From the NCBI GenBank assembly GCA_963580285.1, contig OY757020.1, positions 101,001,497 through 101,065,496 of the forward strand: a stretch of DNA of 64,000 nucleotides. The letters are read 5' to 3'. A program made the translations under genes and the position numbers. The notes below the pieces were generated by a model. It was not told the origin of the DNA. It saw only the letters and a program-made list of their open reading frames with translations, and did not search any database. Source of the DNA: Lucinisca nassula (Eukaryota; Mollusca; Bivalvia; Lucinida; Lucinidae). Positions 9,350-16,429 of this stretch are shown in pieces; the stretch's first letter is position 1, and every line of letters begins with the position of its first letter.

Positions 9350-9440
9350 AAGTCCTTTCAAGATAATTTTACTTATTTTTAGACCACCCGATCTGCAATG
9401 TGGATGAAACTGGAGTACCTGGAGAAAAACCACCAAACAC
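9350..9440 (-). mobile_element. Fragment of SINE family A (3' body only)
   Basis: It contains TCCTTTCAAGATAATTTTAC and GGAGTACCTGGAGAAAAACC, which match the 3' body of the family A SINEs in the same orientation. The tRNA-like head is missing. Confidence 0.7.
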
Positions 9441-9496
9441 ACACTTTTTTTTCAAAAGAATATGAGACATTGCTAGAATTTAATAAATTAAACTAC

Positions 9497-9630
9497 CTGT
9501 TAGTTTCTCGAACTCCAATCGCAGCTCCGAGAGGGATTAATCTTCCAGGGCATTTTCCTTCTTAAGCCTAGCTAAAACCACATCTTCCCCCATTTCCACA
9601 GCCTTGACCTTTGCTACCACCGGGATAAGA
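9497..9630 (-). CDS. Putative exon of an unrecognised host gene (first clear exon), with an in-frame stop
   Basis: A 134-base minus-strand segment with an acceptor ending TTAAAG and a donor ACAG|GTAGTT. One base completes a codon, 44 codons follow, and one base is left over. That base fits the phase of the exon at 2866-3006. The peptide reads LIPVVAKVKAV, EMGEDVVLARLKKENALED, a stop, then SLSELRLEFEKLT, and it looks like a coiled coil. The stop is TAA at 9537-9539, one base away from a Glu, Gln or Lys codon. The exon is therefore either decayed, allelic, misread or wrongly called. The other two frames have earlier stops. The acceptor is weaker than those of the other two exons. Confidence 0.45.
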
Positions 9631-9725
9631 CTTTAACCAATTAGAGAAAGCCTAGGCTTCAAGGTAACTATAAGTGACATGGCAGCTACTGGTAAGGATA
9701 TCAGCCACAGAAAATGTACAAATAC

Positions 9726-9769
9726 CTTCCTGTCAAAATTTTATTCAGGACAGACATAATCAAAACTTT
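9726..9769 (-). CDS. Possible small upstream exon of the same host gene
   Basis: A 44-base minus-strand segment between an acceptor (GGATTTTTAG) and a donor (GGAAG|GTATTT). It reads KVLIMSVLNKILTG plus two bases, which fit the single leading base of the exon at 9497-9630. The intron between them would be 95 bases. The ATG inside could instead be a start codon. The segment is so short that a chance match is quite possible. Confidence 0.22.
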
Positions 9770-9814
9770 CTAAAAATCCTATACAACACTCGTAATTCAT
9801 ACCAGGTTTAGGTT

Positions 9815-10007
9815 TTGTTTGTATGATTAGAGGCTATACGTCCCCGTCAACACAATTTAGGTCATTTTGGAGACGCTGCTTCCAGTTATGTGGGACTCTT
9901 ACTTAACATTGAGATGAAATGACATCTCGATCTCTGCCGCCCAATAAAACCAAAATTTATATGAATAGATAGGCCGACTCGCAGCAGTTTCCCTGGCCAG
10001 GCTTAGG
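9815..10007 (-). mobile_element. Alpha repeat, 5'-truncated copy
   Basis: On the minus strand it shares the alpha sequence: CAGGCTTAG near the truncated start, CCCAATAAAACC on the plus strand, and a 3' end with GTTGACGGGGACGT followed by CTCTAATCA and an A-rich tail. A beta repeat begins directly next to it in the opposite orientation. The short ORFs on the minus strand here lie within the repeat. Confidence 0.75.
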
Positions 10008-10392
10008 ATGCCTTCATGCGGACTGAACAAATTCTTTGTCTTAATCGCGACGGAAGTACGGGCGAGGATTGTGGCCACGTAAAATCGATTGAAGCCCTCT
10101 CCCCCCACACACACAATGGAATTCGTTTCCGCTGACCGTTCCAAGGCGGTTCTTCTGTCGCGGTTTATTTTTTATGGTTTGCCTTTGGGTGTTTGTGTCG
10201 CTTGTGTAATTTTATTTTGGATAGCCTATTGGCCATTTTGTGGGAAAGTAACTGTCCTTTTGGCTTTCCGCTGTTATTGTTTCCTTTTGGGTGTGCTGTT
10301 TCATTTTTGTGTGTCTTTCCCTTTGGTGTCTTTGATGGGAGCTGTGGGTTGAATGTATCGATTCCTGATCATTGCCCCCACTTCTGTTTAGA
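10008..10392 (+). mobile_element. Beta repeat, 5'-truncated copy
   Basis: Shares with the other beta copies GCGGACTGAACA, CCGTTCCAAGGCGGTTCTTC, CCATTTTGTGGGAAAGTAAC and the 3' end TCGATTCCTGATCATTGCC followed by ACTTCTGTTT. It lacks the first part seen in the copy at 22,332. It contains only short frames (for example 10,089-10,352) that I do not treat as coding. Confidence 0.8.
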
Positions 10393-10655
10393 CCGTCTAA
10401 GCATATTACCAGTACTAATGCGCGGTCAGTATCAGGTTCTGTATAATATTAATACCACGCCAACTGTCGTGTTGCGGAAATAAAAGCTAATCTCAATCAC
10501 TGAACCAGGAAGTCATTAATATAGTAATTCTAACTATCCGCAGGGGGCCGCAGAACCCGCCTCGCGCAGGCTGAAACCAGCAACAATGCAAGAATGAATT
10601 CTCATGTGTACTTACTAAGACTTACAAAACGTTGTGCATATGCATTCTTTTATTA
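10393..10655. other. Sequence without recognised features
   Basis: Single-copy-looking DNA between a beta repeat and a SINE. I saw no convincing exon. Confidence 0.4.
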
Positions 10656-10660
10656 TTTTT

Positions 10661-10845
10661 TTTTAGGGGGGGGGGATTTTACGCCCCTATATACAGTATT
10701 CCAATTCTATTAAACCGATTGAAGGACGATAGTAAAAAGCCCTGCTGAACAGTCGAGAAAAATTTTCACCTCCAGGGCAATCGAACCCAGGCAACCAGCT
10801 AGAAGGCGAGCACTTAACCCACTGGGCTACCGCTGTTTCATATAA
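10661..10845 (-). mobile_element. tRNA-derived SINE, family D
   Basis: The minus strand has an A-box (TAGCCCAGTGGGTTAAG) and a B-box (GGGTTCGATTGCC) with tRNA-like spacing. A body of about 100 bases and a C-run (seen as G10 on the plus strand) follow. The body differs from the other SINEs here. I found no clear target-site duplication, so the exact ends are uncertain. Confidence 0.7.
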
Positions 10846-11608
10846 AAAAAGTCAGCAAAAACAGTTTTCAGTGCCCAGTGACGAATAAATTCAAAAAGCA
10901 AAATTAGCTAGTTCAATACCACACTGAAACAAAGTAAATGCAAAGGCCTATCAAACCATAAAGATCTGACAACCTAATAAATAAATAAAATAAGCAGTGT
11001 AAGGCCCAAAATGCTTTAAACTCATCGATACTGTGACATTGTCTGATTATGGCTAGCAAAACAGCTGCCATTCATTTCCAACCAGAAATTTGACCCTTCA
11101 CCATACTCAGAAATTGCGAAAAAATACAAGTACCTCCCTCCACCTGCAACTTACAATATAAGCGACCACGACCAACATAACTGCTGTTTCTATTTCTGGT
11201 CTGGTCGGATTATACTCATTCTAATCCCAAATTCATCTGACCACGTCAATATTTCCAACCCAATACACTAACAAATCAGCTGTTCTAAACCTTTGTTTCA
11301 CCTAGAAAGAAATAAAAACGAACAGCCCCAAATAAATGTAAGAAACATGTCAGACCTATCGAACATAAAAAACTAAGAAACTTCGGGTACCAAACCCGAA
11401 CCCAAAAGTGGCAGCCTCCGGCCGAACCTCCTGACTGCACAACAAAATAAGGCTAAACGCCAAAAAATATTCACAAATTTCATACAAACTGTGAACAAAT
11501 TCTGTTGACCTAGTGGCAAAAAAACGCTAGCTGACCAACGACGTAAACACGTCCTTCTCGGCCGATGAATGCGACTCGAATGACAAACAACATCACATCT
11601 CTCGAGAT
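10846..11608. other. Sequence without recognised features
   Basis: AT-rich DNA of about 760 bases, presumably intronic or intergenic. I found no repeat unit, RNA gene or exon with good borders. Confidence 0.4.
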
Positions 11609-12345
11609 TTACTTGAGGTATTGACCATCACGAAAGCAAATGTCAGAGAAAAACCTGTACTAATTGTGGTGAAGACAAGCATGTTGATATTCACTGCAAA
11701 AATGAGGCCAAATGCGTAAATTGTGGTGGCAAAGATGCTGTTTTCTCCCGAGACTGTCCGGCGTGGAAAAAAGAAATACTCATTGTCAAATCACAAAGGG
11801 GGTAACATTCCCAGAAGCGCGGAAAATCGTTGAAGAGCGATACACAACTCCAACCACCAGTTACGCCAGCCTCACAAAAGGTGCTAGTGTAAAAGTTTCC
11901 AACTCTGCAACACAGACTGTTGAATCGTACATTGAACTTTAGAAAATATGGTGCATGGAGCAAATCTACTACAGCACCACAAAGTTCAACCAATTTGTCA
12001 AATGGCGCAAACCAGGCTGCTCCGGATCAGTCTACAGCTACCGTACCCAAGCCAACGCCGCATGTAAAAGAGACATTCGACTCAGGTCGATCCGATCAAA
12101 TGTCAAAACCTCTTGACGAGGACTATGACGAATTAATGGATAATAATGGTCCAGCCAGTCCTCGCAAGGGTAGTAAAATTACAAGGATACCTTTATATAA
12201 AGTAGGTAATTTCGTCGATAACGACGCATTAGTTTCTAGTCGTGTAAATATCTCTCAATGGATCCAAAACACAAAATAATACAATGGAATTGTCGAGGTC
12301 TTAAATCAAATTATAATGAGCTTTTATTACTTTCTTTATTAAATG

Positions 12346-12778
12346 TGAAGTAAAACAAAGATGAGGAATCGATACAATTAACTTACTCCACCCATCAAAG
12401 ACACCAAAGGGAAAGAAACACAAACATGAAGCGACCAGACCATAATGGAAACCTAAACAAAGGAAGGCCATAAGAACAGTTACTTTCCCACAAAATGGCC
12501 AAATGGGCATCCAAAATAAAAAGACACAAGTGATACAAACAGTAAGTAACAAACAACAACATAAATAAACCACCACAGAAGAACCGCCTTGGAACGGTCA
12601 GTAGAAAGAATTCCACTGGGGGTGGGCGGGGCTTAAATCGATTTTACATGGCCATAGTCCTCGCCCTTATCGCTGTCGCGGTATACACTAATTTTGTTTA
12701 GTCCGCATGAAGGCTTCCTAACTCATCAGTGTAACATCTCCGAGAACATACAAATAAAAAGACTCTGAGGGCCCGACC
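12346..12778 (-). mobile_element. Beta repeat inside LINE copy 3
   Basis: A near-full beta copy on the minus strand, from GGTCGGGCCCTCAGAGTC down to the 3' end GTTTTACTTCA. About 75 bases near the 5' end of the copy at 22,332 are missing here. The LINE sequence stops at ATTAAA and resumes at TCGGTTTTTGTTTG, so the insertion is clear. Confidence 0.85.
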
Positions 12779-13215
12779 AAAGTCGGTTTTTGTTTGCAAG
12801 AAACTTTTTTAAAAACTGATGACAACATCAATATAAGGGGTTTCAATACATATAACTATATCTGTTCTGATGGTAACAGACCACCTGGGGGTAGTTCAGT
12901 TATTGTTAAATCTTGTTAACCACAAAGAGAGGTCAAATTGACAACAGACCTACAATCTGAAGCAGTGTCGGTTTATCTGGATAAAGAAACTACAAATTGC
13001 TCTATATATATTCTACCCTCATTTCCTTTAGAACCCGAACATCTTGAATCATTGCTGGATCAACTTCCATCGCCATATCTTTTAGTTGGTGACTTCAATG
13101 GTCACAACATTCTATGGGGTTGTCAAAATAACAGCAACAGAGGAGCACTTATTGGTGATTTTATTGCAAAGAACGATCTTTGCTTGATAAATGATAAAAC
13201 TTATACTTATCCGGC

Positions 13216-13449
13216 CCGCACACTAGTACTGGTAAACCGCTTAGAGGATCTAAGCCTGTCCAGGAACCGCGGTACGAGACGGACCGTCTATGCTAATAAC
13301 CCCTATTGGTTTCATTGGGCGACAGGGCTTGAGATGTCATTTCATCTCAGTGTCGGGTAAAAGTCCCACAAAATTGGAAGCAATGTCTCCAAAACGACCT
13401 TTACAGCGTTGACGGGGACGTTAAACCTCTAATCAAACAAAAAAAAAAC
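13216..13449 (+). mobile_element. Alpha repeat inside LINE copy 3
   Basis: The LINE breaks at ACTTAT and resumes at CCTCACCCTGCGACAGG. The inserted 234 bases match alpha from CACTAGTACTGGTAAACCGC to GTTGACGGGGACGTTAAACC, followed by CTCTAATCAAAC and an A-run of ten. An A-rich 3' end and a truncated 5' end fit insertion by target-primed reverse transcription. Confidence 0.85.
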
Positions 13450-13833
13450 CCTCACCCTGCGACAGGTCTTATGTCTTCTTTAGATCTTTCTTTTTGTCAC
13501 CCATCTCTCTTCTTAGACTATGACTGGTCTGTCTATGATGATCAGTGCGGAAGTGATCACTTCCCTGTTATAATTGAGAGCGTAAACGAAACAGATGAGG
13601 ACCGTAACCAGAAATGGAAAATGAATAGAGCCGACTGGGAATTACCATAATTTATGTGAAAAAGAGTTATCAATTGTTCAGTTTAATGAATCATTTGACA
13701 TTGTTTCTGATTTCACAGATTCGCTTATTAAAATATCAGAATAATGCATTCCAAAGACCTCCACAAATCCTAAGAAAAGCCAGCCTTAGTTTAATAATGA
13801 CTGTAAAGAAGCTATCAAAGTACGCAAACAGGC

Positions 13834-13913
13834 TTTACTGAACAGAGTATTTGTCTTGATCGCGACGGAAGTAAGGGCAAAGATTGTGGCCACGTAAAAT
13901 CGAGTTAAGCCCC

Positions 13914-13944
<31 letters not shown>

Positions 13945-14198
13945 CCCAAGGCGGTTCTTCTGTCGCGGTTTATTTTTGTTATGGTTTGTCTTTGGGTGTT
14001 TGTGTCGCTTGTATTATTTTATTTTGGATAGCCATTTGGCCATTTTGTGGGAAAGTCACTGTCCTTTTGACTTTCCGCTGTTGGTGTTTCCGTTGGGGTT
14101 TGTTGCTTCATGTTTGTATTTCTTTCCCTTTGGTGTCTCTGATGGGAGCTGTGGGTTAATTCTGTCGATTCCTGATCATTGCCTCTACTTCTGTTTCA
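13834..14198 (+). mobile_element. Beta repeat inside LINE copy 3, 5'-truncated
   Basis: It begins at ACTGAACAGAGTATTTG, partway into beta, and ends at CCTCTACTTCTGTTTC. LINE copy 3 resumes at AAATAAGTTCTGC. A tract of about 20 C, partly pure, and a CA repeat near 13,911-13,945 replace part of the usual sequence. Confidence 0.82.
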
Positions 14199-14305
14199 AA
14201 TAAGTTCTGCAAAAGTCCAATTACAGAAAAACTAAACGAAGTTAAGTCGTTGTACAGCTGTTTGGACGGATTTTCACTTCGATCGGGTTTCTTGTGGAAG
14301 TTACG

Positions 14306-14505
14306 NNNNNNNNNNNNNNNNNNNNNNNNNNNNNNNNNNNNNNNNNNNNNNNNNNNNNNNNNNNNNNNNNNNNNNNNNNNNNNNNNNNNNNNNNNNNNNN
14401 NNNNNNNNNNNNNNNNNNNNNNNNNNNNNNNNNNNNNNNNNNNNNNNNNNNNNNNNNNNNNNNNNNNNNNNNNNNNNNNNNNNNNNNNNNNNNNNNNNNN
14501 NNNNN
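14306..14505. other. Assembly gap (200 N)
   Basis: Exactly 200 unknown bases, which looks like a conventional scaffold gap rather than a measured length. One end of the foldback element lies next to it. Confidence 0.99.
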
Positions 14506-14985
14506 GTGGGGCCATCCTTAAAAAAACTCTTGGTTTGCTGTGCTCCTACCTACCCACACAGATTGCCCCTACCCAAAAAATTTTATTACCATTCTGAGGA
14601 AAAGATTTTTTTTTTTAATGAAATCCCGATTAAACTCAAATTTTACACACTAAGCCAAAATTCAAGATGACATTCTTTTTTTTTTTTTTTTTTTGCTGTT
14701 TTAGTTTTTGTATTTTTTTTTCTTTTTTTTTTTATCAGAGAAAATCAGGCTTGACATTTCATTTGAATGGTCTGCCTAGGCAGGCAGACCATTCAAATGA
14801 AATTTTAAGCCTGATTTTCAGAAAATAAGTATTTGAAATGATGTTTCCGGTTGTTGTATGGTGCTCTAAGGGTCAAATATCTTTTCAGATCTAAAAAAAA
14901 AAAAAAAAAAAAAACCCACCTACTTTCCTACCCACCTCACATATGAGCGCAGCAAACAAAAAAAAAACAATTAAGGATGGCCTGG
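14506..14985. mobile_element. Foldback or MITE-like element with long inverted repeats
   Basis: The outer arms share GGCCATCCTTAA (from 14,511) and its inverse TTAAGGATGGCC (up to 14,982). Next comes TTTGCTGTGCTC and its diverged inverse GAGCGCAGCAAAC. Nested inside is a near-perfect hairpin at 14,741-14,818. No open frame of useful size is present. This looks like a non-autonomous DNA element. A target-site duplication cannot be checked because one side is a gap. Confidence 0.6.
14741..14818. repeat. Near-perfect hairpin, arms of about 37 bases
   Basis: AAAATCAGGCTT...GGTCTGCCT at 14,741-14,777 pairs with AGGCAGACC...AAGCCTGATTTT at 14,782-14,818. The loop is only AGGC, and the arms have a few mismatches near TTGACATTTC. 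It lies inside the foldback element. Confidence 0.88.
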
Positions 14986-15298
14986 GTTCCAACAAGTATC
15001 CACGTCCATGTTGAAATATAAATAAGACACTTTTATCATATACTTATTCTTGTATTGCCCTTGAGACAACAGATTTTGCACCCCCTATCTCACTATGTTA
15101 GCGGAAGACATCTCGCCTACACAGTCTAACTAGCTGACTCGAGGGCCGGGACAGACTTTAGAGGGCCGGGACAGATGTCTGTCCCGCCCTTGAGACAACC
15201 TGTCGGCCCTGCAAATATAATACATGAGAAATGACATAAAAATGTTCAAATGACAATAATAAATATCTGGAGAAGCCAAAAACATTGTTTTTCATTCA
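14986..15298. other. Spacer with a GC-rich hairpin
   Basis: Mostly AT-rich DNA. At about 15,131-15,187 the motif GAGGGCCGGGACAGA occurs twice in direct orientation, and GTCTGTCCCGCCC follows in inverse orientation, so a short stem can form. TTGCCCTTGAGACAAC near 15,055 is echoed by CGCCCTTGAGACAACC near 15,186. I see no gene. Confidence 0.5.
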
Positions 15299-15365
15299 TT
15301 CGTTTTTTTTTTTTTTTTTTGTTGTTGTTTTTTTTTTTTTTTATTTTTTTGTTATTTTTATATAA
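15299..15365. repeat. Poly-T low-complexity tract
   Basis: Long T runs broken by GTTGTTG. It is simple sequence, and slippage makes its length unreliable. Confidence 0.85.
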
Positions 15366-15853
15366 ATTTCAGCTAAATTCTTACCTTCTCCGACTTTCCT
15401 AGTTTGAATGGTCCGTTGAAATAATTGCGCACTGCTACTGCGGTTGCGCCTGAATCTCGAAAATAATTTCTAAAGCTAAAATTAACTATTTATCTGCAGA
15501 TTTTCATTCAGAATGTTAAACGCTTAGAAACTTTTATTCGAGCGTCCATGTTGTTTCCTATGTCTCTGTGGCGCGGTGACGTCAGAAACTTTGCACTCGT
15601 TGACGTCACGTTAAACTACATGTACGTGTGCGCGCCATGGCACTGAATGTCGTTTTACATGTCAAACTGTCTGCTGTATATTTTTGCTTAAATTTGTTAA
15701 ATTATTGCAAAACCCCTTGATTGTTTTGAACTGCGGTATAAACCAAATACATGTACATGGTTAGTGTCTTTAATAATAAAATATAGATCTGCGCTAATTT
15801 TATAGGGGATCGCTGAAGCTCACCACTATAAAATCAGTAAGACTCAATTCCTT
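15366..15853. other. AT-rich spacer with two TGACGTCA-type palindromes
   Basis: GGTGACGTCAG near 15,574 and TTGACGTCACG near 15,600 resemble cAMP-response elements and lie about 25 bases apart beside a short GC-rich stretch (GTGCGCGCCATGG). They could be part of a promoter, but no transcribed unit next to them is visible. Confidence 0.3.
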
Positions 15854-15910
15854 CCTGCTGATGTGGTGCCTTGCTGCTAATACGGTGCCTTCCTGCTGAT
15901 ATGGTGCCAG
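15854..15910 (+). repeat. Three 19-bp tandem units related to the 32-bp satellite
   Basis: CCTGCTGATGTGGTGCCTT, GCTGCTAATACGGTGCCTT and CCTGCTGATATGGTGCCAG follow each other directly. They share the CTGCTGAT..GGTGCC core of the 32-bp unit of the large array to the right, but have a shorter period. Confidence 0.75.
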
Positions 15911-16009
15911 CAGTTGCAGTTATAGATATTTTGTTAAGAGTTGACTAAAATCGTACTTCACGGTGTCTAACCGTGCATATTTCAGATAGTGTCGGATGTT
16001 TTTTTCTTT

Positions 16010-16082
16010 GTTTGGTTTTGGTTTTACTGCCCTTTCAAGATCATTTCACTCATATCAGAATTGGATGATAACCGGAGTCCCC
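16010..16082 (-). mobile_element. Fragment of SINE family A (3' body)
   Basis: It contains GCCCTTTCAAGATCATTTCA and GATAACCGGAGTCCC after a T-rich stretch, matching the family A 3' body. The tRNA-like head is missing. Confidence 0.7.
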
Positions 16083-16084
16083 GT

Positions 16085-16378
16085 TTGATTTGATGTTTAA
16101 CGTCCCCGTCAACACTGTAAAGGTCATTTTGGAAATGTTGCTTCCAATTTTGTGGGACTTTTACCCGACATTGAGATGAAATAACATCTCAAGCCCTATC
16201 GCCCAATGAAACCAATAGGCTTTATAAGCATGGACGGCCCGACTCGCACCAATTTGACTGGGCAGGCTTAGATCCTCTGAGCGGTTTACCAGTACTCGTG
16301 TGCGGTCGGATTCAGCTCTGCGTGGAAGCATCATGCACCCCATTTATTTCTCCAAGCCCCAATGGGCGGGGGCCGCAT
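16085..16378 (-). mobile_element. Alpha repeat, near full length, left flank of the array
   Basis: The minus strand reads from GCGGCCCCCGCCCATTGGGG through GAGTACTGGTAAACCGC and GATGTTATTTCATCTCAATG to GTTGACGGGGACGTTAAACA. Its 5' end points toward the satellite array. A copy of the same length class with the same 5' end lies at the other border in inverted orientation (52,935). Confidence 0.85.
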
Positions 16379-16429
16379 CGAGGAGGTGAAACTGCTGAAG
16401 ACGTATAAAAACTGATAAGTTCTACATTA
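16379..16429. other. Short unique stretch at the left array border
   Basis: About 50 bases without obvious satellite units between the alpha repeat and the first recognisable satellite unit. Confidence 0.5.

Larger units (their letters stand above)
11609..14246 (+). pseudogene. LINE copy 3, partial and interrupted by three insertions
   Basis: It matches the full LINE from about 4510 to about 6226 in four pieces: 11,609-12,345, 12,779-13,215, 13,450-13,833 and 14,199-14,246. Like copy 1, it lacks an A after the G-run in ORF1 (near 11,802) and lacks the 3' half of ORF2. Its ORF1 C-terminus (about 12,090-12,258, with LDEDYDELMDNNGP and KITRIPLYKVGNF) does not resemble that of copies 1 and 2, so it belongs to another subfamily or is recombinant. 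ORF2 begins at 12,259 (ATGGATCCAAAACAC) and is cut almost at once by a beta repeat. Confidence 0.85.

Noticed and set aside
10089..10483. Hydrophobic small ORFs resembling membrane proteins
   Set aside because: They lie mainly in the T-rich part of the beta repeat, where T-rich codons give Phe, Leu and Val. Other beta copies have shifted or broken frames.
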